Shown here: one piece after another, positions 16,677-25,944 of the stretch
How the letters are laid out: every line of letters begins with the position of its first letter
How positions within the stretch are numbered: the stretch's first letter is position 1
Assembly: GCA_022844045.1 (NCBI GenBank)
Contig: JALHMM010000002.1
Span: 106,649 to 170,648, forward strand
Direction of reading: 5' to 3'
Length of the DNA: 64,000 nt
Origin: Reyranellaceae bacterium
GTDB lineage: Bacteria > Pseudomonadota > Alphaproteobacteria > Reyranellales > Reyranellaceae
Translations under genes and position numbers: made by a program
The notes under the pieces: generated by a model
Told to the model about the DNA's origin: nothing
What the model saw: the letters and a program-made list of their open reading frames with translations, nothing else
Database searches by the model: none

Positions 16677-18509
16677 CTATTCCGCGGCGCGCGCCAGACG
16701 CACCGGGTCGTGCCGTTGCACCGTCGGCACCTCGGTCCAGCCGCGCGACCGCGCGATCTGCGCGCGAAGGCGCGTGGTGGCATCCGCGTCGACCGTCCAG
16801 CTGGCCTTGTCGATCACCACGCCGTAGTCGACCTGCGCCTTGTGCGACGAGAGCAGCTCGTTGCGCACGTCGCGCAGCACGGCGGCGGGATCGCGCTCCA
16901 GTGGATCGCCCCAGCCGCCAGCGCCGGCCAGCACGTGGCGGAAGATGTCGCCGCGCTTGACCGTCATGGTGAACTTCGACGGCAGGAGGCGGTTCTCGCC
17001 GTCGGGGTTCAGGTAGTTCTCCGACGGGCCGCCCGGGCCGCCGCCGTACAGGCCGAACGGCCGATGGTCGCGGCGGTCGGCGCGGACCTGCAACATGCCT
17101 TCCTGCTCGAGGAATCGGTAGTCGCGCTTGAACGGCACGCCGCCGCGATACTTGCCGGCGCCCGCCTTGTCGGCGACGAACTCGTAGGCCAGCAGCTGGA
17201 TGGGCTGCTCGGCTTCGGTGACCTCGATCGAGTGCGAGGCCATGTTGGCGAACATGTGCGAGTTGCCGTCGAGCCCATCGGCGAAGGGCCGCGCGCCCCA
17301 GGCGCCGCAGGTGAAGTCGACATAGACGAAGGGCTTGCGCGCCGCGTCGTAACCACCGATCGAGATGCCGGTATTGCCGCCGTCGCCCGCCGCCTTGACG
17401 CGGTCGGGCAGCATCATGGCCAGCGCGCCGAACATGCAGTCGACCATGCGGAAGCCGGTGAGGCCGCGCGCGGCGCAGGCCGCCGGCAGCACGCCATTGC
17501 CGACCGTGCCCGGCGGGCAGATCACCTCGATGGCGCGGAACACGCCCTCGTTGTTGGGGATGCCCGCCGGCAGCACCGAGCGCACGCCGGTGTAGGAGGC
17601 CGCTTTGGTGAAGCTCAGCGTGTTGTTGATCGCGCCCTTGACCTGCGGATTGGTGCCGGTCCAGTCGACCACCATGTGACCGCCCGACTTGCGGATCGTC
17701 ACGAACAGCCGGATCGGCTGGCCGTAGTCGACACCGTCGTCGTCGATCCAGTCCTCGAAGCTCCATTCGCCGTCCGGCAGCTGCGCCAGCGCCGCGCGCG
17801 TCAGGCGCTCGGCGTAGTCGATGATCTCGTTGAGGTAGAGCTTGGTCTGCTGCACGCCGTACTTCGCGACGATGTCGGCGAACTGCGTCTCGCCGATATG
17901 GCAGGCCGCGAGCTGCGCGCGCAAGTCGCCGAAGAGCTGGACGGGCAGGCGGACGTTCTTCTCGATGATCGTCATGAGGGTCTGGTTGATCTTGCCGGCC
18001 TCGTAGAGCTTCATCGGCGCGATGCGCAGGCCCTCGGCATAGATTTCGGTCGAGTCCGAGGCGTTGGAGCCCGCCACGCGTCCGCCGACATCGATGTGGT
18101 GGCAGACCGTGCAGGCGAAGGCCAGGCGCTCGCCCTCGTGATAGAGCGGCTTGATGACGAAGATGTCCGGCAGGTGCATGCCGCCGTCGAACGGGTCGTT
18201 CATGATGAACACGTCGCCCGGCCCCATGTCGTCACCGAAATGGCGCATGATCGAGTCCATCGCCGTCGGCACCGAGCCGAGATGTCCCGGCAGGGTCAGG
18301 CCCTGCGCCGCCAGCTTGCCGTTGGCGTCGGCGAAGCCCGTCGAGTAGTCCATGTTGTCCTTGAGCACGCCGGAGTAGGTCGTGCGGAAGACCGTCAGGG
18401 CCATCTCGTCAGCGATCGAGAAGATCGCGTTTTTGAACAGTTCGAGAGTGATCGGATCGGGTACGTCGGCCACTGTCTTGCTCTCCGGAGCGATCGGATC
18501 CACGCGCAC
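16677..18509 (-). CDS. hyuB: Hydantoinase B/oxoprolinase family protein, HyuB subunit
   Basis: This 610-residue partner of HyuA has the recognisable HyuB core: PITLELFKNAIFSIADEMAL, then DYSTGFADANGKLAAQG, the near-invariant FIMNDPFDGGMHLPDI, a His pair in CHHIDVGG, and GGGPGGPSENYLNPDGE near the C-terminus. It starts 22 bp after the racemase-like gene and ends 4 bp before hyuA, so the two subunits are translated together. It supplies the substrate-hydrolysing half of an ATP-dependent ring-opening enzyme in the cytoplasm. Confidence 0.9.
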   Translation of the reverse strand: MRVDPIAPESKTVADVPDPITLELFKNAIFSIADEMALTVFRTTYSGVLKDNMDYSTGFADANGKLAAQGLTLPGHLGSVPTAMDSIMRHFGDDMGPGDVFIMNDPFDGGMHLPDIFVIKPLYHEGERLAFACTVCHHIDVGGRVAGSNASDSTEIYAEGLRIAPMKLYEAGKINQTLMTIIEKNVRLPVQLFGDLRAQLAACHIGETQFADIVAKYGVQQTKLYLNEIIDYAERLTRAALAQLPDGEWSFEDWIDDDGVDYGQPIRLFVTIRKSGGHMVVDWTGTNPQVKGAINNTLSFTKAASYTGVRSVLPAGIPNNEGVFRAIEVICPPGTVGNGVLPAACAARGLTGFRMVDCMFGALAMMLPDRVKAAGDGGNTGISIGGYDAARKPFVYVDFTCGAWGARPFADGLDGNSHMFANMASHSIEVTEAEQPIQLLAYEFVADKAGAGKYRGGVPFKRDYRFLEQEGMLQVRADRRDHRPFGLYGGGPGGPSENYLNPDGENRLLPSKFTMTVKRGDIFRHVLAGAGGWGDPLERDPAAVLRDVRNELLSSHKAQVDYGVVIDKASWTVDADATTRLRAQIARSRGWTEVPTVQRHDPVRLARAAE

Positions 18510-18531
18510 AGTCTAGCAGCAAAATGCGGGC

Positions 18532-19245
18532 CTATGCCGTAAACCATCGCCCCCAACGGGTGAAGGGGCGCTTGTCGAGGCCCAGAACGTCCAGTGCCGA
18601 CCAAAGCGTCACCGCCACCGAGTCCAGGATCGGGATGCCCAGCGTCGCTTCCAGCCGGGCCGCCCGTGCCGCGCCGCGCATGTTGGTGCACAGGATCACG
18701 GCGCCGTCGCATCCAGCCTGCGCCACGCGGCCGAGCGCGTCGTCGATCTGTTCCTCGGTGACGGTGGCGAAAGAGAAATTGTCGCGCAGGCCCAGATGCA
18801 CGTCAGGGCCGACAGGCAGGCCGGCCGCGGTCCACGTCCCGATGATCTGCGCCTGGACGTCGCTTGTGTAGGGGCTGACCAGGCCGATCCGGCGCAGCCC
18901 GAGCCGGCGGACGAGGGTGCGGTACGCCAGCACGCAGGTGACGGCGCGAATGCCGGTCGCCTGCTCGATATGGCGCACCAGCTCCTCGTCGCGCTCCAGG
19001 CCCAGCCAGCTGGCGGAGGTCCCGTTCCAGGCGATCACGTCGCAGCGGGCATGCGCCAGCAGTTCCGCCGCCGCCAGAATCGGCGCGGTGTCGAACTGCC
19101 GCAGCGCCCGATCGTCGAGCGCGATCTCCGTCACCTTGAAGCGCGAGAAGTGCGCGGTGATGTGGGGATGGCCGTGCAGCATCGCTGCCGTCACGGGCTC
19201 CAGCACCGTGTTGGACGAGGGCGTCAGCATGCCCAGACGCGGCAA
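18532..19245 (-). CDS. Aspartate/glutamate racemase superfamily protein (maleate isomerase/arylmalonate decarboxylase-like)
   Basis: This 237-residue protein starts MPRLGMLTPSSNTVLEPVT. Its two active-site loops are WNGTSASWLG and VILCTNMRGAA. Two-Cys racemases and maleate isomerase have Cys in both loops; here the first loop has Gly-Thr-Ser as in arylmalonate decarboxylase, and only the second Cys remains. A decarboxylase-like or one-base mechanism is therefore more likely than racemisation. The TTG at 19245 is preferred because GGAGGG lies 7 bases upstream; an earlier TTG at 19263 has no such site. It is first in the operon with hyuB and hyuA, taking the place usually held by hydantoin racemase. 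Confidence 0.78.
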   Translation of the reverse strand: MPRLGMLTPSSNTVLEPVTAAMLHGHPHITAHFSRFKVTEIALDDRALRQFDTAPILAAAELLAHARCDVIAWNGTSASWLGLERDEELVRHIEQATGIRAVTCVLAYRTLVRRLGLRRIGLVSPYTSDVQAQIIGTWTAAGLPVGPDVHLGLRDNFSFATVTEEQIDDALGRVAQAGCDGAVILCTNMRGAARAARLEATLGIPILDSVAVTLWSALDVLGLDKRPFTRWGRWFTA

Positions 19246-19360
19246 GATCGATCCCTCCGTCAATTGTCGGCGTCGAAGACCTCGTTGGCCGAGAAGCCAC
19301 CGCAGGTCATCGGCCCCACGGTGCTTTTATACCGCAATTGGTCGCGCTGCCGCCGTGGTC

Positions 19361-21553
19361 TCAGTCGACGGGTTTCCGGCGACTCGGGTCGTTGGCGAAG
19401 ATCAGCTCCTCGCTGCCGAGGTTGACCGGCGTGAGATCGTTGTCGTCGAGCGGCACGCTGAAATCGTATGCCACCCCCGCGCACTCTGTTGTGACCATGT
19501 GGCACGCCGCCAGGACGTTGACGTCGACATCCGCCGCCTTTGTCAGCGGCGGCGCGCCGTTGGCCAGGATGCCGAGGGGCGATACGTAGCCGATGGATGT
19601 GTCGTTGATGAACGGGAGGTAGTCGACGATGACGGGGGGCTCGTCGCTGAACCCCGGCGTGCCGCCAAAGATGCTTCCGCCGGGGTTGAGCGTTATCCCG
19701 AAGCCCGTAATCGTGCCGTTGATGAAGATGTCGGAGGTGGGGCCCAGCGTTGTCAGGCTCACGCTCGAGAACCGACCGGCGGTGAGACCGCCGCTGGTGA
19801 CCGCCAGGGTCGTGGCGCTGACGATGTCGATCGTCCCGCCCGAGCTACCGCTGATATTCGAGATCAGGTTGCCACGATTGGTCAGCGCGACCAGGCCGCC
19901 CATCGCGAACGTCACGGTATTGGCGTTGATGGGCGCGGTCTGGGTGAGCTGACCGGTGCTGGAGATGAAGGTGAGGCTGGAGAAGCCCGAAAGCGCGCCA
20001 TTCACCGCGATGTTGCCCAGCGCTCTCAAGGTCAGGCTGGTGAACGAGGTATTGGCGACAGGGTCGAGGATGGTGATGGTGCCGCCGCCCGAGCCGGGGT
20101 CGCCGGTCGCATCGATGATGACGTTCGCCGCCGACAGCAGGGTCAGAAGGGTCGCGACGCTGATGTTCGATGCGTCCGCGCTGCCCGTGATCGTGTCGCC
20201 CGCCACATTGGAGTTGCTGTCGGCACCGTTGCTGATCGTGATGTCGCTGGGATCCAGCAGCAATGTGCCGGTGAGGCCGCTTGCGGCGCGCAGGTCGACC
20301 ATGCCGTCGAAGGAGAGGCGCGCCTTGCCCGAGACTTCGACGAAGCCGCCGTCACCGCCCCGGGCGCCGCCCCTGGCCGAGATCGTGCCGCCGAACACCG
20401 TGGTGTTGTCGGCCCAGATCACCACCGTGCCGCCATTGCCCCGGTCGGTGGCGTCGGCGGCGATGACCGCGCCACGCTCCACTTTGGTGACCTTGGCATT
20501 GGCGATCGGCCCCTGGCCCTGCCTGCCACCGCCCACCAGCACAGTGCCGCCGCCGGCGCCGCCGCTGGCGTCGATCCGCGCCGTCGCCTGCACCGTCACC
20601 CTCGGCGCCGTCGCCGTGACCGTGCCACCGCTGCGGCCCGGACCCCGCCCCGAGACGTCGATCGTGCCGCTGATGTTGAGCTGCGTCGTCTCGCCGCCGC
20701 CGAAGACGATCACGCCGCCCTCGTTGGTCACGCTGCGCGCGTTGATCCGCCCGCCGACATTGACCACGCCGTTGACCACATCGCGCGCCGCCGCCGCCGT
20801 GATCACCACCCGGCCGCCATCAGCGTTGATCGTGCCGGTGTTCGACGCCAGCGCCAGCGCCCTGCCGTCGGCATCGCGCGGCGTCCGCGACACCGGGTTG
20901 CCCACCGCGAAGCTCACCAGCCCGTCGCCGTTGAGGTCGAGCGTGAAGGTCTCCGCGCCGGCGATCGTCACCCGGCCCATCTGCGCGTTGATGACGCCGT
21001 TGTTGGCCGCCGAGGGACCGACCAGCGCCACCAGCCCGCCGTCGCGCACCGTGATCGTGCCGCCGTTGACGATTCGCGCGTTGGGGTTGGCCGAGGCCTG
21101 ATCGAAGGCCACCCGGCCGCTCTTCATGAAATCAGACAGGTTGTTGGCGTTGGCCGTACCGACCAACAGCGACTCGACGTTGACCTGCGCACCGCCGCCG
21201 AAGAATACGCCGGCCTGGTTGATCAGGATCAGCCGGCCATTCGACACCAGCTGGCCGTTGATCACCGAGGGATCCGGGCCCAGCACCCGGTTCATCGAGT
21301 TCGCCGAGGGACCGTTGGTCCGGAACTCGACCCGGTTGCCCGCCCCGATATTGAATGTCCGCCAGTCGTAGACCGCGTTCTGGCTGGTCTGGTTGACCGT
21401 GAGCTGCGTGGCGCCGGTCCGCGTGATCGTGCCCGAACCCAGCGTCACCTTGCCGTCCATGGGCAACTGGGCCTGGGCTTGCTCGGTGGCGGCGAACAGA
21501 CTGGCGGCGAGCAGTGTCGCCACTTTCGCCAGGCATCGCGCACGCCGAGACAT
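19361..21553 (-). CDS. Filamentous haemagglutinin-like secreted protein with TPS (two-partner secretion) domain
   Basis: The 730-residue protein has a signal peptide (about residues 1-29, ATEQAQA) followed by a TPS domain: NQTSQNAVYDWRTFNIGAG, then GPDPSVINGQLVSNGRLILI and NQAGVFFGGGAQVNV, the standard haemagglutination-activity motifs. The rest is Gly/Thr/Val/Asn-rich and predicted to form a right-handed beta-helix. It ends in a Cys-containing tail (CHMVTTEC) without a membrane anchor. ATG at 21553 follows GAGGGAGTTGACG. It is short for this family, which often exceeds 1000 residues. No TpsB (FhaC-like) transporter is in the window. Likely an exoprotein or adhesin. Confidence 0.8.
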   Translation of the reverse strand: MSRRARCLAKVATLLAASLFAATEQAQAQLPMDGKVTLGSGTITRTGATQLTVNQTSQNAVYDWRTFNIGAGNRVEFRTNGPSANSMNRVLGPDPSVINGQLVSNGRLILINQAGVFFGGGAQVNVESLLVGTANANNLSDFMKSGRVAFDQASANPNARIVNGGTITVRDGGLVALVGPSAANNGVINAQMGRVTIAGAETFTLDLNGDGLVSFAVGNPVSRTPRDADGRALALASNTGTINADGGRVVITAAAARDVVNGVVNVGGRINARSVTNEGGVIVFGGGETTQLNISGTIDVSGRGPGRSGGTVTATAPRVTVQATARIDASGGAGGGTVLVGGGRQGQGPIANAKVTKVERGAVIAADATDRGNGGTVVIWADNTTVFGGTISARGGARGGDGGFVEVSGKARLSFDGMVDLRAASGLTGTLLLDPSDITISNGADSNSNVAGDTITGSADASNISVATLLTLLSAANVIIDATGDPGSGGGTITILDPVANTSFTSLTLRALGNIAVNGALSGFSSLTFISSTGQLTQTAPINANTVTFAMGGLVALTNRGNLISNISGSSGGTIDIVSATTLAVTSGGLTAGRFSSVSLTTLGPTSDIFINGTITGFGITLNPGGSIFGGTPGFSDEPPVIVDYLPFINDTSIGYVSPLGILANGAPPLTKAADVDVNVLAACHMVTTECAGVAYDFSVPLDDNDLTPVNLGSEELIFANDPSRRKPVD

Positions 21554-21654
21554 CGTCAACTCCCTCACGAGAATCGGCTCAATCGCTGCGCAACCTTATC
21601 AGGATTCGTTGGCTGACGCGCGGTGATATAGCTTCAGTGTCTGTGCCAGCAGAC

Positions 21655-22608
21655 TCAAGCCGGCGCCAGGTGGCACTCGACGATGCCCGCGGCTCGGGGC
21701 GTGGTTGCCGGCGCCACGCTGCCGCAGCGCTCGATCGCTACCGGGCAGCGTGGATGGAAGCGGCAGCCGGGCGGGATGTTCGAGGGATCCGGCAGCGAGT
21801 CGCCGAGGCCGACATCGGGCACGCCCAAGCCAGGCTCGGGCGTCAGCACCGAGGCGAGGAGGGCCTTGGTGTAGGGATGCTCCGGCGCGTGGAACAGCGT
21901 GTCGGTGGGCGCGCGCTCGACGATGCGGCCGAGATACATCACCGCCACCTCGGTCGCGACGTGCTCGACGACCGCGAGGTTGTGGCTGATGAAGAGGTAG
22001 GTGAGGTTGAGGTCGCGGCGCAGCTCGGCCAGCAAGTTGAGGATCTGCGCCTGCACCGAGACGTCGAGCGCCGAGGTCGGCTCGTCGCACACCACGATGC
22101 GGGGACGCAGCACCAGCGCGCGGGCGATGGCGACACGCTGGCGCTGGCCGCCGGAGAGCTGCGCCGGCTGGCGCTCGCCCATCTCGACCGTGAGCCCGAC
22201 ACGCACCAGCATCTCGTCGACGCGCTTGGCCATCTCGGCGCCGCTCATGCCGCCCTGCGCCGCCAGCGGCAGGCCGACGATGTCGCGCACGCGGCGCAGC
22301 GGGTTGAGCGAGGCGAAGGGGTCCTGGAACACCGGCTGGATCAGCCGCGCGCGCGCCTTGCGGTCCATCTCGAGCACGCGCTGGCCGTCGACCAGGATCT
22401 CGCCGGCCTCGGGCGGCAGCAGGCCGAGGATCAGGCGGGCGAGGGTGGACTTGCCGCAGCCCGACTCGCCCACCACGCCCAGCACGCCGCCAACCGGCAC
22501 GGCGAAGGATACGTCGTCGACCGCCACGACATGCTTGTCGGGCTCGAACATGCCGCCCTTGACCCGGAACGTGCGCCGCGCGCCGCGCACTTCGATGGCG
22601 GGGGTCAT
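21655..22608 (-). CDS. ABC transporter ATP-binding protein, OppF/DppF type
   Basis: This 317-residue ATPase has Walker [14 protein letters not shown], the Opp-specific PVFQDPFASLNPLRRVRDI, signature QLSGGQRQRVAIARAL, Walker B RIVVCDEPTSALD and the switch His in LFISHNLAVV. The C-terminal oligopeptide domain has the four-cysteine-like pattern CRFHPRCPVAIERCGSV, usual for OppF/DppF. ATG at 22608 is the first conserved start; upstream codons fall in a repeat element. It is last in the permease/ATPase cluster. Confidence 0.9.
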   Translation of the reverse strand: MTPAIEVRGARRTFRVKGGMFEPDKHVVAVDDVSFAVPVGGVLGVVGESGCGKSTLARLILGLLPPEAGEILVDGQRVLEMDRKARARLIQPVFQDPFASLNPLRRVRDIVGLPLAAQGGMSGAEMAKRVDEMLVRVGLTVEMGERQPAQLSGGQRQRVAIARALVLRPRIVVCDEPTSALDVSVQAQILNLLAELRRDLNLTYLFISHNLAVVEHVATEVAVMYLGRIVERAPTDTLFHAPEHPYTKALLASVLTPEPGLGVPDVGLGDSLPDPSNIPPGCRFHPRCPVAIERCGSVAPATTPRAAGIVECHLAPA

Positions 22609-22613
22609 TCCCT

Positions 22614-22714
22614 GTCGTCCTGAGCGTAGCGAAGGACCTCGCAGTGGTGCGCAAGGACGCAACGCGGATGAGTGACCGCGATACCGCGAGATCCTTCGCT
22701 GCGCTCAGGATGAC
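22614..22714. repeat. Palindromic mini-element, family D (TCCTGAGCG type)
   Basis: Arms GTCGTCCTGAGCGTAGCGAA and its near-complement TTCGCTGCGCTCAGGATGAC enclose about 45 bp. It lies inside the transporter operon between the two ATPase genes, where a stem in the mRNA could set the ratio or stability of the two halves. Confidence 0.8.
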
Positions 22715-22723
22715 GGTGAGGGG

Positions 22724-23704
22724 TCATGCCGCACGGGCCCAGTCGCGGGGCAGGCGGCAGAGGTATTCGTGATCGCCATCGGCGCGGTGGCGCGGGATCT
22801 CGCCGGCGCAGACATCGGTGGCCTGGGTGCAACGGTCGCGGAAGCCGCAACCGGTGAAGCCGGGCGAGACCTTCGGCACCACACCGGGAATCGAGCCCAG
22901 CGGCTGGTCGCGCTTCACCTTGCCCGGCACCGGCACGCATTCCAGCAGGCCGCGCGTGTAGGGATGCGTCGGGCGCGCGAAAAGGTCGGCGGTGGCGGCG
23001 CTCTCGACCACCTCGCCGGCGTACATCACCGAGACCCGATGCGCGACGCGCGCCACGACGCCGAGATCGTGGGTGATCAGCAGGATCGCGAGGCCCAGAT
23101 CGCGCTGCAGGCCGGCGAGCAGGCGCAGGATCTGCGCCTGCACCGTGACGTCGAGCGCCGTGGTCGGCTCGTCGGCGATCAGCAATTCAGGATCGCACAT
23201 CAACGCCATGGCGATCATCACGCGCTGGCGCAGGCCACCGGAGAGCTGATGCGGGAACTGACCCAGCCGCATGCCGGGCGCGGTGATGCCGACGCGGCCC
23301 AGCAGCTCGGCGGCGCGATCGAGCGCCTCGCGCCGCGTCGTGCCGCGATGGCGGGTCAGCACCTCGGCCATCTGCGAGCCCACCGTGTAGGCGGGGTTGA
23401 GCGAGGTCATCGGCTCCTGGAAGATCATCGCCATGCGATCGCCGCGCAATTTGGCCATCTGCCGATCGGTCATATCGCGCAGGTCGATGCCGGCGAAGTT
23501 GAGCTTGTCCGCACCACGCCGTCCGCCGCGCGCCAGCAGGTTCATGATCGCCAGCGCCGACACCGATTTGCCACAGCCCGACTCGCCCACCAGGCAATGC
23601 GTCTCGCCGCGTGCGACGCTCAGCGACGCGCCGCGCACGGCCGCGACATTGGCGCCGAACTCGACCCGCAGGCCCTCGACCTCCAGCAGCGCCTCGCCGC
23701 TCAT
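22724..23704 (-). CDS. ABC transporter ATP-binding protein, OppD/DppD type
   Basis: This 326-residue ATPase has Walker [33 protein letters not shown], signature [17 protein letters not shown], Walker [13 protein letters not shown] and switch [10 protein letters not shown]. The C-terminal peptide-transporter extension has [17 protein letters not shown], the usual cysteine cluster of OppD (seen in some members to bind an Fe-S cluster). It acts with OppF on the inner face of the two permeases encoded upstream. Confidence 0.9.
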   Translation of the reverse strand: MSGEALLEVEGLRVEFGANVAAVRGASLSVARGETHCLVGESGCGKSVSALAIMNLLARGGRRGADKLNFAGIDLRDMTDRQMAKLRGDRMAMIFQEPMTSLNPAYTVGSQMAEVLTRHRGTTRREALDRAAELLGRVGITAPGMRLGQFPHQLSGGLRQRVMIAMALMCDPELLIADEPTTALDVTVQAQILRLLAGLQRDLGLAILLITHDLGVVARVAHRVSVMYAGEVVESAATADLFARPTHPYTRGLLECVPVPGKVKRDQPLGSIPGVVPKVSPGFTGCGFRDRCTQATDVCAGEIPRHRADGDHEYLCRLPRDWARAA

Positions 23705-23720
23705 GGCGTACCCGTCGCCC

Positions 23721-23848
23721 TACCTTCCCCCGGAGGGGGAAGGTGCCCGGAGGGCGGATGGGGGATGTCGAAGACGGACACGGAGTGCGTTGAAGCATCC
23801 CCCATCCGTCGCGCTGCGCGCGCCACCTTCCCCCTCCGGGGGAAGGTA
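23721..23848. repeat. Palindromic mini-element, family A, copy 2 of 6
   Basis: Same two-armed palindrome as at 9818, sitting in the 223-bp gap between the DppC-type permease and the OppD-type ATPase genes of one operon. The transcript must read through it, unless the ATPases have their own promoter. Confidence 0.9.
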
Positions 23849-23927
23849 GAGTCGAGCTCCATATGTGATAGCCCCGCCGCATGCGGGGAGAGGGGAGAAG
23901 ACGGCGAGGACATGCGATAGCGCCGCA

Positions 23928-24788
23928 TCACTGCGTGCCCGTGCCGAACTGGTCGCGCAGGCCGTCGCCCAGCAGGTTGATGCCCAGCACCAGCACGAAC
24001 AGCGAGAGGCCGGGGATCATGATCACCCAGGGGCTGAAGTACATGTACTCCTTGGCCTCGGAGATCATCAGGCCCCACGACGGCAGCGGCGGCGGCACGC
24101 CCAGCCCGAGGAACGACAGCGCCGCCTCGGCAAGGATAGCGAGCGCGATCTCCAGGGTGGCGACGACGACGAGGTGTGACGCGATATTCGGCAGCACCTC
24201 GCGTGCCAGGATGTGGAAGCGCGAGCAGCCCGCGCACCACGCGGCGGAGACGAAGTCGAGGTTGCGCACCTGCATGGTGGTGCTGCGTGCGACGACGGCG
24301 AAGCGGTCCCACAGCAGCAGTCCGAGCGTCAGCACCAGCAGGGTGAAGCTGCTGCCCATCAGGCCGACCACCGCCAGCGCCACCAGGAAGACCGGAAGCG
24401 ACAGCCGCGTGGTGATGGCGAACAGCACCGCGTCGTCGACCTTGCCGCCGACGAAGCCGCCCAGCACGCCGAGCGCGATGCCGATGATCGCCGAGGTGAT
24501 GGTCACGCCGATGCCGATCAACATGGAGATGCGCGCGCCGTAGATCAGGCGCGAGAGATAGTCGCGGCCGATCTGGTCGGTGCCGAGGAAATGCGCGGGG
24601 TTGTGGCCGTCCATCCAGAACGGCGGCAGCAGGCGTTTGCCGAGATCCTGGGCGTAGGGATCGTGCGGCGTGATCCACGGCGCGAAGATCGCGGCGAACA
24701 GCGCCACGCCGACGATCACCGCGCCGATCCAGGTGCCGGCGGAGCGCCAGCCGCGCCGGGGCGCGGCGATGGTGGTCATGACGGTCAT
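23928..24788 (-). CDS. ABC transporter permease, DppC/OppC type
   Basis: This 286-residue inner-membrane protein begins MTVMTTIAAPRRGW. It has the OppC N-terminal extension (ITPHDPYAQDLGKRLLPP, FLGTDQIGRDYLSRLIYGAR), about six helices, and the EAA loop LAILAEAALSFLGLGVPPPL. The start at 24788 overlaps the upstream permease stop as ATGA, so I chose it over an ATG three codons later. It is the second membrane subunit of the importer. Confidence 0.9.
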   Translation of the reverse strand: MTVMTTIAAPRRGWRSAGTWIGAVIVGVALFAAIFAPWITPHDPYAQDLGKRLLPPFWMDGHNPAHFLGTDQIGRDYLSRLIYGARISMLIGIGVTITSAIIGIALGVLGGFVGGKVDDAVLFAITTRLSLPVFLVALAVVGLMGSSFTLLVLTLGLLLWDRFAVVARSTTMQVRNLDFVSAAWCAGCSRFHILAREVLPNIASHLVVVATLEIALAILAEAALSFLGLGVPPPLPSWGLMISEAKEYMYFSPWVIMIPGLSLFVLVLGINLLGDGLRDQFGTGTQ

Positions 24789-25702
24789 GCGCTGCGCAGC
24801 CGGGGATCGAGCACGGCGTTGAGGATGTCGGCCAGCATGGTGAGGGCGACGTAGATCACCGCCAGCACCAGGACCACGGCCTGCACCACGGGGAAGTCGT
24901 TCTTGCCGATGCTCTCCCAGGCGAGGAAGCCGACACCGTGCAGGGCGAAGACCGATTCGATGACGATCGAGCCGCCGAGCATGAAGCCGAGCTGCACGGC
25001 GGCGATGGCGACGACGGGGATCGCGGCGTTGCGCAGCGCGTGCTTGAGCAGGATCGAGGCGCGCGACAGACCCTTGGCGCGCGCCGTGCGGATGTAGTCG
25101 GAGCCCATCGCCTGGATCATGCCGGCGCGGGTCAGGCGGGTGAGCGCGGGGATCGCGGTGAAGGCCAGCACGATGCCGGGCATTACATAGTGCTGCCACG
25201 AGCCGGTGCCGGAGATCGGCAGCCAGCCCAGCTGCAGGCCGAAGGTGATCATCAGGATCAGGCCAAGCCAGAAGCCGGGCATGGCTTGGCCGAGCAGGGC
25301 GACGAACTGCACGGCGCGGTCGATCCAGGTGTTCTCGTTGACCGCGGCGGCGATGCCCATCGGGATCGACACCACGAGCGCGATCACGAGTCCGGTGAGC
25401 CCGAGCGTGATGGTCACCGGCATGCGGTCGACGATCAGCGCGGCGGTGCGCGCCTTGAAGAAGTAGCTCTCGCCGAAATCGCCGATCAGGGCGCGGCCGA
25501 CCCAGTCGAAGAACTGCACGACCACCGGCCGGTCCAGCCCATAGGCCTTGCGGATCAGCTCGACATCGGCCTGCGTCGCGTTGGCGCCGGCGATCGAGAT
25601 CGCCAGGTCGCCTGACAGTCGGGTCAGCATGAACGCCAAGGTCAGCACGGTCGCGGCGACCAGCAACGCGACGACAAAGCGGCGGAGAAGGAAACGGAGC
25701 AT
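24785..25702 (-). CDS. ABC transporter permease, DppB/OppB type
   Basis: This 305-residue protein has six predicted helices and the DppB pattern: MLRFLLRRFVVALLVAATVL at the start, a large periplasmic loop with LDRPVVVQFFDWVGRALIGD, and the EAA motif DYIRTARAKGLSRASILLKH. The end GVGFLAWESIGKNDFPVVQA is also typical. It is first of the four-gene set DppB-DppC-OppD-OppF. No substrate-binding gene is in the set. Confidence 0.9.
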   Translation of the reverse strand: MLRFLLRRFVVALLVAATVLTLAFMLTRLSGDLAISIAGANATQADVELIRKAYGLDRPVVVQFFDWVGRALIGDFGESYFFKARTAALIVDRMPVTITLGLTGLVIALVVSIPMGIAAAVNENTWIDRAVQFVALLGQAMPGFWLGLILMITFGLQLGWLPISGTGSWQHYVMPGIVLAFTAIPALTRLTRAGMIQAMGSDYIRTARAKGLSRASILLKHALRNAAIPVVAIAAVQLGFMLGGSIVIESVFALHGVGFLAWESIGKNDFPVVQAVVLVLAVIYVALTMLADILNAVLDPRLRSA

Positions 25703-25811
25703 GTGGGCGGCAGCCTATCCAGCGTAGCCCTGTCGTTGCAAGCGACATGCCGTCCGACTTCCCTTCCTCCGGAGGGCAGGGCGATCGCAATGGCCAGTTT
25801 GACTCTTGTTT

Positions 25812-25939
25812 TACCTTCCCCCGGAGGGGGAAGGTGCCCGAAGGGCGGATGGGGGATGTCGAAGACGGACTCGGAGTTTGTTGAAACATCCCCCATCCGT
25901 CGCGCTTCGCGCGCCACCTTCCCCCTCCGGGGGAAGGTA
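25812..25939. repeat. Palindromic mini-element, family A, copy 3 of 6
   Basis: Same structure as at 9818; it lies upstream of the permease operon and directly downstream of the nucleoside transporter gene, whose stop is 5 bp away. Confidence 0.9.
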
Positions 25940-25944
25940 AAGAT

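Noticed and set aside
16662..18542. Long plus-strand frame opposite hyuB
   Set aside because: A shadow caused by high GC; hyuB has the conserved motifs and the right length.
19260..19505. Small frame between the FHA-like gene and the racemase, ending in SANEVFDADN
   Set aside because: It mostly overlaps the FHA-like gene in another frame and has no ribosome site; only the last 30 codons are outside and may be chance.
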